64,000 nucleotides of DNA from IMG/VR virus record IMGVR_UViG_3300031521_000011, positions 104,245 to 168,244 of that record; one strand, written 5' to 3'. Within the stretch, counting starts at the first letter, position 1, and each line of letters starts with the position of its first letter. Source of the stretch: a virus. Shown here in pieces: positions 1-9,892 of this stretch. The notes beneath the pieces are model-generated. The model was not told the DNA's origin. It ran no database searches and worked only from the letters and a program-made list of their open reading frames with translations. The translations under genes and the position numbers were made by a program.

Positions 1-1
1 T

Positions 2-2434
2 ATGCAGGTACTCAAAAATGGCGCTGATAAGAATCCAAATGGAACTCTTGGATTTATAACGAATTTATATAATAATACCGAAGGCAGCACGGACGCAGAA
101 AAACTGAGCAATCTTACAGTAAGGGCAAACCGAACCATGCAGGAAGTCATGGGAAATCAAACCTTCCAATCAGCATATTCCGGATTGTTCAATTATAATG
201 ATGCCAGTGGTAAGTTTGAGCTTGACCAGAGTGCATATGATAGGTTTACTAGCGGGAATATGTCATATGCCGACATAATGGGTGAATCATCAAAGAAGAT
301 GACTGCATGGAGCGCGGATGGAAAGCATACCGGATTCCAGTGGCAGCAAATGGCTAACGATACCTTTATGGATCTTACGGATGTACAGAAAGGAAAACTT
401 CAAGGAACATTCTTTTCCACTGTTGGCCGTGATACGATGTTTGGTGAGACTGACCAATCTACAATCATGGCAGGCCTTGGCATAGGCTCAACTGACGCTG
501 ATAGGAAATTGTTCACTCAACTTTACGGTACCCTTGGATCTAAAGGCAATATTTATCAGAATGAGATGTCTCAAGAGGGATTCAATCAGACTATGCAGGC
601 GAAAATAGATTCTGAATCTGAAGGTCTGTGGCAGTCAATCAAAAAAGTCTTTAACACCATGTCTGATAAAATCGGAGATGCGGTTGAGCCTATGCGCAAA
701 AGCATGGAAGAGGCTGGTGTTACATGGAAAGATATTTGGAACGGAACGCATCCAACAAATCGCGTACAGTTTCAGGATCCATTAAATTTCACTGACTCAG
801 GCGCTACCGGATCAGCAGAATCGATATCCAAGTCGATGAATGCATATATCTCAGACTATCAAAAGTATGGTGGTACGACTAAGGATCTCGAATTGCTTGA
901 CCCTAAAGGACAACTCAGTGTGACTGGCGGAGGCGTTGATCAATATGGATCAAAGATGACCGGTATCATGAAAATAGAAGATATCGACTATCTTAATAAC
1001 GTCATGAACTCGAAAGCTAAAAGTACCTTCGAGCAGCATGGTGCCCTTATCCCAGCGCTTACTGTTGATGATATTGCCGCCTCAATGAATTTAACTTTCA
1101 ATGAAGGGGACGACAAGCAGTCAATAACTCAAGAGGCGATGCTCCGTAAATATTCAAAAATGATACAACAGCTTCAGGGCGGAAAGGCCAGTGGCCTCAA
1201 TGACTATGAGATCGTTGCAGGTAATCAGGCCCTTTCCACTATGTCGGATGCGCTTAAATGGATGGGCGTTGATGTGGCGCCTGTTAATAATCTAGGATAC
1301 TCTAAAGAAATGCTTGCAACACTCCAAAATCAATATGGTGGAAAGACCACAGATTACTATGGAGCCCTTAAAACACAAGCGGAGAAGTCTGCTAAATTAG
1401 ATCTTACGAATAATGGATCAGATGCTACACGAAATGCAATAAATAGCCTAACGGCCGATGTAGCTGCGACAGGAGTAGCTCAAAGTAAAGCTGAATCTGA
1501 TATTATGGCGGCCATGTCTGGATATTCAGATGCTGATTCGATTGCTGCCAGGGATCAGATTTCTAAACTTATGGACTCTATTCGCTCCGGAGATTTGGCT
1601 CCTGAAGATGCCAGAGCTCAATTTAATGCATTAAAATCATCAGGAAAAGCCAGTAGTCTTTATAGTGAAGTGTCAGACAAGTTCAACTTAGTAGCAGACA
1701 AAGCTATGGCAAAATCTTCAGGTGAAGCAATTCTCAAGACACGTAGTGAGGATAGTAGCAGGATTCTCGGGGCAATTAAAGCAGGAGGAAGTGTTGCCAG
1801 CCTCATTGGTGGAGATGCTGCATATAATAAATTACTGAGTGGTGCTACAGTTTCAACAGATAGAAACCTTGGTGATATAGCAAAGGATACTACTCAGGGT
1901 TGGTGGATGCTTGGTGGAGGTCTTGGCTATATTGCTGGAGCAATCTTCAATTCAAACACAAAGAAGACCAAAAAACTAAATGAACTGAGTCAAGAGCAGC
2001 TTTCTGCTCTCACCGATAAGGACATGAGTGGACTTGGCGGGGAAGATCTTATCGAAAATCTAAGGAGCGGTCTTCGTAATCAATTTATTGGCAATACTGT
2101 TAATCCCACAGCATGGCTACAGGACGATAAAATCAAGGCCCTACTACCAAACGCAAATGAGTTATTGAATATTGCTAACGGCGATGGTAATAAAGCCTGG
2201 TCCACCTCAGAAATAGATTCACTCGTTTCAAAAATAATGGAAGATATCTCTGCTGGCGGCGCCGGCAAAGCAGAAGACGAAAAGCAAAAAGTAGACAGTG
2301 GATCTGTAAAATCCCAAGATGATGCAATGGTTACTCTTGGACAAGAGCATCAGAAGGCACTGAGCAAATACATGGATACAGTACGTCAAGAGTTCACTGA
2401 CATACAGGGACAGATAAGCATACTTTCAAAATAA
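2..2434 (+). CDS. Probable tail tape measure protein, C-terminal part
   Basis: The reading frame is open from the left edge, so the first Met is probably internal and the gene starts outside the window. The visible 810 residues are polar, helical and rich in Ser, Asp, Lys and Gln, with one Gly-rich hydrophobic stretch near residues 635-650 (WWMLGGGLGYIAGAIF). A very long protein with a hydrophobic patch just upstream of hub and baseplate genes fits a tape measure protein, which sets tail length and occupies the tube lumen. I see no enzymatic motif. Another large virion protein is possible; the call rests on position and composition. Confidence 0.5.
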   Translation: MQVLKNGADKNPNGTLGFITNLYNNTEGSTDAEKLSNLTVRANRTMQEVMGNQTFQSAYSGLFNYNDASGKFELDQSAYDRFTSGNMSYADIMGESSKKMTAWSADGKHTGFQWQQMANDTFMDLTDVQKGKLQGTFFSTVGRDTMFGETDQSTIMAGLGIGSTDADRKLFTQLYGTLGSKGNIYQNEMSQEGFNQTMQAKIDSESEGLWQSIKKVFNTMSDKIGDAVEPMRKSMEEAGVTWKDIWNGTHPTNRVQFQDPLNFTDSGATGSAESISKSMNAYISDYQKYGGTTKDLELLDPKGQLSVTGGGVDQYGSKMTGIMKIEDIDYLNNVMNSKAKSTFEQHGALIPALTVDDIAASMNLTFNEGDDKQSITQEAMLRKYSKMIQQLQGGKASGLNDYEIVAGNQALSTMSDALKWMGVDVAPVNNLGYSKEMLATLQNQYGGKTTDYYGALKTQAEKSAKLDLTNNGSDATRNAINSLTADVAATGVAQSKAESDIMAAMSGYSDADSIAARDQISKLMDSIRSGDLAPEDARAQFNALKSSGKASSLYSEVSDKFNLVADKAMAKSSGEAILKTRSEDSSRILGAIKAGGSVASLIGGDAAYNKLLSGATVSTDRNLGDIAKDTTQGWWMLGGGLGYIAGAIFNSNTKKTKKLNELSQEQLSALTDKDMSGLGGEDLIENLRSGLRNQFIGNTVNPTAWLQDDKIKALLPNANELLNIANGDGNKAWSTSEIDSLVSKIMEDISAGGAGKAEDEKQKVDSGSVKSQDDAMVTLGQEHQKALSKYMDTVRQEFTDIQGQISILSK

Positions 2435-2450
2435 GCCGAGGTGATATAAT

Positions 2451-2783
2451 ATGACACCGGAAAGAATAATGGTCAGTCTCGCTAAATTATCAGCAGAATC
2501 CGAATCTTACAATGATGAGATACAGGGTCTGCTGAATTCAGCATACGCAAATACTAATCGGAATACTATTTCAGATCCAGTTTCCGGAGCAAAGGTGTTG
2601 TCGGAAGAGTACATCTTTACAGTATCAAATCAGGATTTCCTAAACAATATTGATAGAATAGAGTATCTGCAGTCGAAAGTACTGGAAAACTGTGCCACAG
2701 TGAAGCAGCTAATTGCTTCACTGTCAGTAACACAGTTTACGCCGGTTCAGGCTGCCGCACTATATACTTCAATCGGCGCATAG
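2451..2783 (+). CDS. Small virion-associated protein, unknown function
   Basis: 110 residues, ATG preceded by GAGGTGATAAT. It starts 17 bases after the tape-measure-like gene and ends 15 bases before the hub gene, so it is part of the same late operon. Mostly alpha-helical by composition, no cysteine cluster or membrane segment. Position suggests a tail/baseplate accessory component; I do not recognise a family. Confidence 0.7.
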   Translation: MTPERIMVSLAKLSAESESYNDEIQGLLNSAYANTNRNTISDPVSGAKVLSEEYIFTVSNQDFLNNIDRIEYLQSKVLENCATVKQLIASLSVTQFTPVQAAALYTSIGA

Positions 2784-2797
2784 CATGGAGGTATGAC

Positions 2798-4720
2798 ATG
2801 ATTTCCTATACAACGGATGTTGATGGAGCTAAATTAGAAGCCAGAATCGTAAACGGAGAACTTATAATCGTGCAAATGCTCGGATCGGTTGAAACTCCAT
2901 TCACGAACCCAAATGCATATGCAATGATAACACCTATACCAGGATGTTCGACCTTGACATGGGGTGATTTTGCAAGCCCGGCATGTATCAAGGGATGTCT
3001 CAAGACACCCGTTTCCACAAACGCCGGCATTCGGGCCAATATAACAATATTGGCTCAATCGATTGAGGCTCTCGGTAAGAAGTTGGGAGCTACTCCAGTT
3101 ATTGTTCTTGGGTGGATTACTACTGCTCATTCAAAGCACATATCATCTGATAGCGCCCAGCTGAATGATCACTTTAATGGTCTGGCTGCGGATGTGAGAT
3201 TTCTTGATTCAACCGGTAAAGATGTTGATATTAGGATGTTTTATGGTGCAGCCGTAACAATAGGTCACTACGACACCTCATCTATAGTGCCAAGTGAACC
3301 AGGTACTTTCGTAAGGCCATTCTCGGCAATACTAATTCAGTCATCATTTGTGCATTTGTCAATAAGCAGCACGGCATCAAGTCAAGCTCCAGTTGCACCT
3401 CAATACAAAGGGAGCTTTGCATCCGATTGGGCTGAAGCCATTAACGGTAAATTACTCTCCGTACCATCTGGAGTGGCAATCCCGACTTCTACAAATGCTA
3501 ATGTCTCGAAGTTGGATACCCTTGGTAGATTTGGAACATTGGGTGATATTTCAAAATATCTCAAGGTAGATGCTGCAACGTTGTATTATATGAATTTCGG
3601 ACATGCTTGCCCCATAGATACTGATCCAGCTACAGTGTCTGCAGTGCCTCTAACATCTGTTTATTATCCGAATACACCAGCCAATGCGTTCTTGCTTGGT
3701 GCAGAGACTCACCAGGCTCTTGCAGCAAACAGTGATACTATAAAGGGTGGAATTATCGCAGAGTATGCTGCTTCAAAAAGCGCCATGATGGTCATAAGTA
3801 GTGATATGGATAAATATGTTGCAGATGGCATGACATTGGCACAAGCAGCAAATGCAGAGGCTATAGCTGAAGTTTCTTCATTGAAAGGAACAGATGATAG
3901 CTATAAATCCGCAAGGACATATGTTCGCACACATGCACTGAAGTCTGTACCATATGAGCGTGCCTGTTTGGTTGTGACTACCCAAACAAAAACTACATAC
4001 ATAGATTTTGTGCTTAATCCAAACTCGCTCAATATTGGATACTCCAATGTCGTTACCCCACAAAAGACTAGCGCTGGTTGGTTTCTGTCAAGACAAGGAG
4101 GAAATCTTATCAGCATCTCATTTACCGGAAATCTATTTGATGCAGTGAATATTGAAGAAAAGCATCTATTCTTAGAGGCGTACAAGCAAAATTGTGTTGA
4201 CCAGAAAACAATGAGCGACGAGTATGTAAACGAATCTATTGTATATCTGTATATCGAAGGCGTGAAGTATACAGGATATGTTAGTTCCATAAATCTAGTG
4301 AAATCTACACAGCAGCAGGTTACCTATTCCTATTCTCTTTCCTTTATCGGTGTAGATGACACATATATGCAGTATAAAATGAAAAATGGAGATTCTACTT
4401 CTAGTGATTCTTACTTTACTGGGGATAAGAATACAGATGATGATACTGATCCGTCGCCATCTGGACATTCCACGGGGGATGTAATTATCAATCCGCCTCC
4501 GCCGTCCCATAATCCAGATCCTGTAGTTAAATTCAAAACAGCCAAGGTTACAGCTTCTTCGCTAAATGTGAGATCTGGTCCCGGGACGAATTATAAAGTC
4601 GTAAGTAGCAAGCGCAAAAATGACTCAATAACCATATACGGCACAAAAAAGCCGTGGCTTAAGATTGACAAAACAAAGAATTTGTGGCTACATGGTTCCT
4701 ATACGACTTATAAATTCTGA
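2798..4720 (+). CDS. Tail hub/lysin with M15-like peptidase motif, LysM-like and SH3b domains
   Basis: 640 residues; ATG follows a GGAGG site. Around residues 110-130 lies HSKHISS followed by DHFNGLAADVRF, which resembles the S-x-H...H-x-x-G-x-A-x-D zinc-ligand pattern of M15/VanY-type D,D-carboxypeptidases. A LysM-like segment lies near 237-270 (LGRFGTLGDISKYLKVDAATLYYMN, abbreviated here to its key span). Residues about 580-640 form a bacterial SH3 domain (VTASSLNVRSGPGTNYKVV). Known for the families: peptidoglycan cleavage and cell-wall binding. Inference: a tail-tip protein that locally opens the wall during injection. The M15 assignment is less sure than the SH3b. Confidence 0.7.
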   Translation: MISYTTDVDGAKLEARIVNGELIIVQMLGSVETPFTNPNAYAMITPIPGCSTLTWGDFASPACIKGCLKTPVSTNAGIRANITILAQSIEALGKKLGATPVIVLGWITTAHSKHISSDSAQLNDHFNGLAADVRFLDSTGKDVDIRMFYGAAVTIGHYDTSSIVPSEPGTFVRPFSAILIQSSFVHLSISSTASSQAPVAPQYKGSFASDWAEAINGKLLSVPSGVAIPTSTNANVSKLDTLGRFGTLGDISKYLKVDAATLYYMNFGHACPIDTDPATVSAVPLTSVYYPNTPANAFLLGAETHQALAANSDTIKGGIIAEYAASKSAMMVISSDMDKYVADGMTLAQAANAEAIAEVSSLKGTDDSYKSARTYVRTHALKSVPYERACLVVTTQTKTTYIDFVLNPNSLNIGYSNVVTPQKTSAGWFLSRQGGNLISISFTGNLFDAVNIEEKHLFLEAYKQNCVDQKTMSDEYVNESIVYLYIEGVKYTGYVSSINLVKSTQQQVTYSYSLSFIGVDDTYMQYKMKNGDSTSSDSYFTGDKNTDDDTDPSPSGHSTGDVIINPPPPSHNPDPVVKFKTAKVTASSLNVRSGPGTNYKVVSSKRKNDSITIYGTKKPWLKIDKTKNLWLHGSYTTYKF

Positions 4721-4734
4721 TAGGAGATTTGTCA

Positions 4735-7700
4735 ATGAGAACCATCGAGGCAATTCCTGGATACTTAATCTTCTTTGACGATATTAGGGTGGACCAGTTC
4801 GTTAAAAGCTTCAGTGTGAATTTATCTACTGATGGCGCAATGGGACAGGCCAGTTTTGATATGCTCTATTTGCCAGATCTAGCGTCGCAAGATTTTCGCG
4901 GTGTGGATGATGAGCTTTATAAAGTAATTGACACCATAGACAATATGACAAATGCGAAGGTGTTTATTAAAAATATCTTTTCAAACAAATATATGCAAGT
5001 ATTTGACGGCAATATAAAGGGAAAGTCAGTAACTCGGTCACCGAATGGAAACACATTGGTGTATAGCGCCATTGACTACATGGGGTGGCTTAATCGTACA
5101 ATCGTTCCACTCCAAATACCAGTGGCGCAGAGAAAATTCAACCTGGATACTCTGCGTTGGAACGCAAATGGTGTGGACATCAATAAGGTGTGGTTGATGT
5201 CTAATGATGCAACTCTTGGATTTAAGGGCAAGAATGTTAAGCAGATGATGGCGATTATCTCCAATCAGGCTCTTGCCAGCAACAAACTTTATTCACAAGA
5301 CGGAAGTGTTGCGGTATGGGATAATGCCATTGGCCGTATTGATATAATGGGTGATATTGATGCGCGTTGGCGCAATCCTGGCATTTTGGATTTCGTTATT
5401 AATCCACAACTTCAGAGCGTTCAGTCTTTCTATGTTTTTGCCAACGACCTGGTAAGCAAATTAATGTTTGAATTCTATCAGGATCGAGATGGAAAAATTC
5501 GCATCAAGCCTCCATTCTGGAATCAGCCAGTAATGAAAAGCCATATCATAGATGCCTCCATGATATTTGAAATATCTGAAAGATGTGATTGGACTCAGGG
5601 CAAAACCAGGGTCATTACCACCGGTGGAATTGAGGACATATATACTACAACAGGAAATGTTGCCGCTCAAACAATCGTTACTCCAATCAATGTGTATGTT
5701 GGCGGAGGTTTTGGTGGTAAGGCATACACTATGTCTAATGTATTTCAGGAAAATCTGTTTTCAACAGATGGTGGTACTAAGGTTATAGATGGCGGTGGAG
5801 ATTCTGTTTTCAAGAGTGTCAAGGAAAGCTTTTCATCATTAACCCTTGGTGCGCGAGCTCATGTTCAAAGGCTTGCGCTCTATAGTCGCGGAAAAATATT
5901 GAGCAGCGCTAAAATCGTTGATAATGGATATGCTGCCATCAAGAATAGCCCAACCGCAGGTCAGACAAAAAAATGGTCTGACATAAATAGTATATGGTTC
6001 TCAGATGGCGGAGTCGATACTGGAGCCAATGGACAATATTCAAAGAATATTGTCGATACATTTAACTCCATGAAGTTAATTTCGTATATAGCTGGACAAA
6101 CCGGGCCTTATGACTCAGTCGATACAACTCCATCCGGATATGATGTTGAAATTATTCCAGCCTCCGGAGACTTTACTAGCAATGGTGCGACTACACAGCA
6201 GATCGTTCAATATATTAGAAATAAGACTAATGGATTTGAGTCCATTAGTCTACCTCGTGTTGATGGAAAGAATCCGTGGTCCACCAAAGAGGCATTTGTG
6301 ACGGATTTTGTTTCACAGTATATAATTGAGGCTATAGCGGAAAAAATGACACCGGGACTCGTTATCGCCCAGGCTCTCGTATCCACCATGACCTTAACGA
6401 GTATCGATGTAACGGGTGGTCTTAAGATTATGGGAGACAGCAAGGTTGGTAGTCAACCAGAGAGAAAGCTTATCGATGGCGATATGAACTTTGCTTTCCT
6501 ATATTATATAGTAGAAAATAAAACCGGGGATACTGGCGATACTGGCGATACTGGCAATACTGGCGATACCGGAAATACAACCCCAAACAACACCAATAAA
6601 GATGTATTCACAAGCGACGGTAGCCCGAGTTCCGCCGGAGCAATGCTTGGAGCTATAATAAAATCAAGAGTTGGTGGCGGATATGTATATGCGACAGGAT
6701 ATAATGCAGTCAAGGGTAGAGCTGGAACAATTTGTACTGAATCAGTTATCCAGACGGCTGCACATAATCATCCCGTGGCATTTGCTGAAGTAATAAAGAA
6801 AGGAAAATGGAAAGGCAAGACGATCTTAGAGGTTGCTAGACAGTGGCTTGGATATGAAACATGGGATTGTTCTGGCTTGGTTACATGGGCTTGCGTACAG
6901 ATTGGTATACCCAGATCACTCGTTGGGAATTGCAATGCCATATTCCACGTAAATGGAAAGCATCCTGGTGTTTTAAAAATAATGAAGAATGCCGGTATGG
7001 GTGGGCGTATTTCAAATACTGAGCCCGTACAGGTGGGAGACTTACTGTTCTGTCTTAGTTCTAGTAGTGAATCTCACCACATTGGTATGGTTTCAGATAT
7101 ACAAGGATCCGTTAAATATGTTACTGAGGCATCCAGTACTACGTCCGGAGTTGTTCATGGTCCAATGAAGTCTACAAAATGGAGGGTATGGGCCAGATGG
7201 GACTTTACCCATACTGCAATGCGTGGCGATGCTGGAAGAGCGTATGCCCCCCCAACCAGGCTTGAAATTCCCGCGCTTACAAAGGGCGGTAAAACTGGTA
7301 CTGGCAATTCGACAGATATAGGTGATACTGGAGATACTGGAGATACAACTCCTGATGAAGAAGATGTTAGCAATGTTGCCAATCTCAGTCAATTATTGAA
7401 GTGTTCACAAGAAGAACTTCGATATGGCGCTAACGTACTTGAGGTATCTCAGCCGCTTATTCGGTTCAGTACAATGAATGCTACAGCAGTCAGTGTACAG
7501 GGAGCAGATAGTAAATCCATGAGTGCGCTTGCTGCGTATAGTAGGTTTATGTATTTTTTATCAAATTCAATGACGAGAACTGCATCAGTTAGTATGATTG
7601 GTGCTCCATGGTTGCGCCCTGGGTTTAATGCCTGGGTGGATCCAACTCATACTGATAAAATCTATTACATAAATACTGTTTCTCATAGTGGAAACCCACA

Positions 7701-8961
7701 CAGCGGAGTGACAACATCACTCGGCTTAGTAATGGGCAGAACGAGAAATGATTTCGTTAGCGATAATGCCGATGTGTTTGGGCGTTTGTCTAAGGATAAA
7801 ACCGACATTGTATTTGTTAATGAAATTTCTAAAACCGCATCAGAATTCGGCCCTGTTATAGACTCGGCTGCTGCATTCGAGTCTGTAAGGAAAAATCTGG
7901 TATCATTTCACAAGGGTGATTCTGCTGTTATAAAGGCGGATAGATGCTCAATCGCATCTTTATACATCAATGATAATAATGACTCGACTATCGATAACCA
8001 GAACACCAATGGTTACGTTGCCGATATAAGAGGAGTATCTGGAACATTGGAATCTGGAGATTATTACATTCCGGACTTTACGTCATTAAAGAGGGGCAAC
8101 TCGGGTGCGTCCGTGAAGTGGGTGCAAGAGGTTCTATCGAAAACAGGATATGATATTGGAACCATTGATGGGGTGTTCGATGAGCAGTTAGAGAAGGCAG
8201 TAAAAAGTTTCCAGAAAACATTCTCCGTAGGCACATATACTGGAATCGTTGATACAAAAACAAAAAATGCCCTACTTGGACAGTTGGCTACATACGCTAT
8301 GCTCGCATTTCCTGAACTTGGAAATGTTTATAATGTTTTCTCTAAAGACTTAAAACTTGGCGATTATCTTATTGCCGTAACAACTCTGTGCAGAATAATC
8401 AATAGGTATTTCTATAATCTATGGGGCGGCGCCAGTGAAGAAGACTCTAGTTGGCCAGATCCAGATCCCAAATACCCAAGTGCGAGACTGCCATTACCAA
8501 TGCCTGATGTACCAAATCCTAATGGCCCACCAAATTCAAAGACAGGCGAAGTACCAAGTGTTTTTGATGCTATAGTAGGAGATACCTTGAGTCATTATAT
8601 TCAAGATTTCTTCCTAAATATTCCAATAACAGGGAAACTTGATTATAAAACAAGGGCCGCTATGTTGGTGGCTATATGTTATATTGGAAATCTCGATATA
8701 AGCCGCAGGATATCAAATGAAACCGTAGATCCCAATGTGGCACCTGAGAAGATATCGGTTCCTACCGGCGCAAAGGTTACGGCAGCATACCTCGGCGGCA
8801 TGCATTCCCTGGATGATATCCAGAAGACATTGACGGCAATCTATAAGCAATCAGGCATGGGTAAGGTTATTAAGGATCGAGGTACCATTATTCGCGCCGG
8901 TTTAAGCCTCTGCAAGAAGAATGCATACAAGTATTACATCATGTCATTGAAGGGAGGATAA
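4735..8961 (+). CDS. Giant baseplate hub protein with NlpC/P60 and peptidoglycan-binding domains
   Basis: 1408 residues. A TTG six bases upstream lies only 2 bases from the AGGAG site, so ATG 4735 (8-base spacing) is the start. The first ~590 residues look like a tail hub structural domain. Residues ~640-800 contain an NlpC/P60 peptidase core: Cys712 in WDCSGLVTW and His782 in SHHIGMVSD. Runs of Gly-Asp-Thr near 598 and 861 bracket this domain like flexible linkers. Residues ~1115-1185 match a PG_binding_1 domain (LKRGNSGASVKWVQEVL). The C-terminus is unassigned. NlpC/P60 enzymes cleave gamma-D-Glu-diamino-acid bonds; here it is presumably the cell-wall drill of the baseplate. Confidence 0.8.
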   Translation: MRTIEAIPGYLIFFDDIRVDQFVKSFSVNLSTDGAMGQASFDMLYLPDLASQDFRGVDDELYKVIDTIDNMTNAKVFIKNIFSNKYMQVFDGNIKGKSVTRSPNGNTLVYSAIDYMGWLNRTIVPLQIPVAQRKFNLDTLRWNANGVDINKVWLMSNDATLGFKGKNVKQMMAIISNQALASNKLYSQDGSVAVWDNAIGRIDIMGDIDARWRNPGILDFVINPQLQSVQSFYVFANDLVSKLMFEFYQDRDGKIRIKPPFWNQPVMKSHIIDASMIFEISERCDWTQGKTRVITTGGIEDIYTTTGNVAAQTIVTPINVYVGGGFGGKAYTMSNVFQENLFSTDGGTKVIDGGGDSVFKSVKESFSSLTLGARAHVQRLALYSRGKILSSAKIVDNGYAAIKNSPTAGQTKKWSDINSIWFSDGGVDTGANGQYSKNIVDTFNSMKLISYIAGQTGPYDSVDTTPSGYDVEIIPASGDFTSNGATTQQIVQYIRNKTNGFESISLPRVDGKNPWSTKEAFVTDFVSQYIIEAIAEKMTPGLVIAQALVSTMTLTSIDVTGGLKIMGDSKVGSQPERKLIDGDMNFAFLYYIVENKTGDTGDTGDTGNTGDTGNTTPNNTNKDVFTSDGSPSSAGAMLGAIIKSRVGGGYVYATGYNAVKGRAGTICTESVIQTAAHNHPVAFAEVIKKGKWKGKTILEVARQWLGYETWDCSGLVTWACVQIGIPRSLVGNCNAIFHVNGKHPGVLKIMKNAGMGGRISNTEPVQVGDLLFCLSSSSESHHIGMVSDIQGSVKYVTEASSTTSGVVHGPMKSTKWRVWARWDFTHTAMRGDAGRAYAPPTRLEIPALTKGGKTGTGNSTDIGDTGDTGDTTPDEEDVSNVANLSQLLKCSQEELRYGANVLEVSQPLIRFSTMNATAVSVQGADSKSMSALAAYSRFMYFLSNSMTRTASVSMIGAPWLRPGFNAWVDPTHTDKIYYINTVSHSGNPHSGVTTSLGLVMGRTRNDFVSDNADVFGRLSKDKTDIVFVNEISKTASEFGPVIDSAAAFESVRKNLVSFHKGDSAVIKADRCSIASLYINDNNDSTIDNQNTNGYVADIRGVSGTLESGDYYIPDFTSLKRGNSGASVKWVQEVLSKTGYDIGTIDGVFDEQLEKAVKSFQKTFSVGTYTGIVDTKTKNALLGQLATYAMLAFPELGNVYNVFSKDLKLGDYLIAVTTLCRIINRYFYNLWGGASEEDSSWPDPDPKYPSARLPLPMPDVPNPNGPPNSKTGEVPSVFDAIVGDTLSHYIQDFFLNIPITGKLDYKTRAAMLVAICYIGNLDISRRISNETVDPNVAPEKISVPTGAKVTAAYLGGMHSLDDIQKTLTAIYKQSGMGKVIKDRGTIIRAGLSLCKKNAYKYYIMSLKGG

Positions 8962-8965
8962 ATTA

Positions 8966-9880
8966 TTGGGTATATATAATAAGCAACAATTTGAGAATAC
9001 CCAAAGGATTCGGAATATTGAAGGAACAACATTTGTTGATCTGGAGATTTGTCGGGTTGAGGAAATTGATTCTGAAGCTATGACACTTACCGTATCTCGT
9101 CTCTCTAACAGCACGATGCTTCGCAATATACGATTCTGTACTCCAATGAGATACCTGGATAACGGAATATTTATCATGCCCGAGGTAGGTACATTATGTG
9201 TATTGGCAACAACACGCCGGCAAGAGCTGTTTGTCATCAGTTTTTTATCGTACTCCACTCTAAAGGATACAGGTGAGGTCCTTGAACCCGGCGAGATAAT
9301 GCTTCAGTCAGTCGGAGAGGGATTCATCAAACTTGATGGATCGGGGAGAGTCGTCATTTCCTCCAGTTCTGGTAGCTTCATTCGATTCGATAAAGATGTC
9401 ATAGTCGAGGATAGCCTTGCTTTGACATCCAGAACAGCCGCGCGTGAAATACTCAGCGGCAGCATCGATGGCGTCATCCAGGACATTGAAAAATATTACA
9501 ATGCCAGCGTCTCGAGCGATGTCAGCCTGGACCAACTCGTTGGAAAAATTCTCTCCGGATATGATGTTGATGTGGATGTACCCACCCCGGTGCTCATTAT
9601 TAAGAAGGGAAATGTGCTAAAGGATAATGGGGATCCGGACAGTTTGACGTCTCCGGCGCTGCCGGCTCCCGTAAATGCATGCTGGTCTTTGGAGGTTTTC
9701 AATACAAGCACAGGAATTAGTGCATGTAAATTAATGATTGGCGTAGATGGCTCTATCCAATTGGTCGCAAATCGAGTATTATTGAAGTGTAATGAAATGG
9801 ACCTTACGGAAGTTGTGGCTATGAAGCCGGATTTCTCTAAGTGGGATTCTTACGACGATACTTATGAGGGCACCCATTAA
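8966..9880 (+). CDS. Baseplate spike/assembly protein (gpV/gp5-like OB-fold)
   Basis: 304 residues starting at TTG, chosen because AGGGAGG lies 8 bases upstream and no ATG follows in suitable spacing. Residues ~20-95 have the alternating hydrophobic pattern of a small OB barrel (VDLEICRVEEID, then PMRYLDNGIFIMPEVG, then VCVLATTRRQELFVISF), as in phage gpV/gp5 N-terminal domains. The rest is beta-rich. Its place between the hub and the wedge genes supports a central membrane-piercing spike. Family assignment is by pattern and synteny, not by sequence search. Confidence 0.6.
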   Translation: MGIYNKQQFENTQRIRNIEGTTFVDLEICRVEEIDSEAMTLTVSRLSNSTMLRNIRFCTPMRYLDNGIFIMPEVGTLCVLATTRRQELFVISFLSYSTLKDTGEVLEPGEIMLQSVGEGFIKLDGSGRVVISSSSGSFIRFDKDVIVEDSLALTSRTAAREILSGSIDGVIQDIEKYYNASVSSDVSLDQLVGKILSGYDVDVDVPTPVLIIKKGNVLKDNGDPDSLTSPALPAPVNACWSLEVFNTSTGISACKLMIGVDGSIQLVANRVLLKCNEMDLTEVVAMKPDFSKWDSYDDTYEGTH

Positions 9881-9892
9881 GGAGGATTAGCT

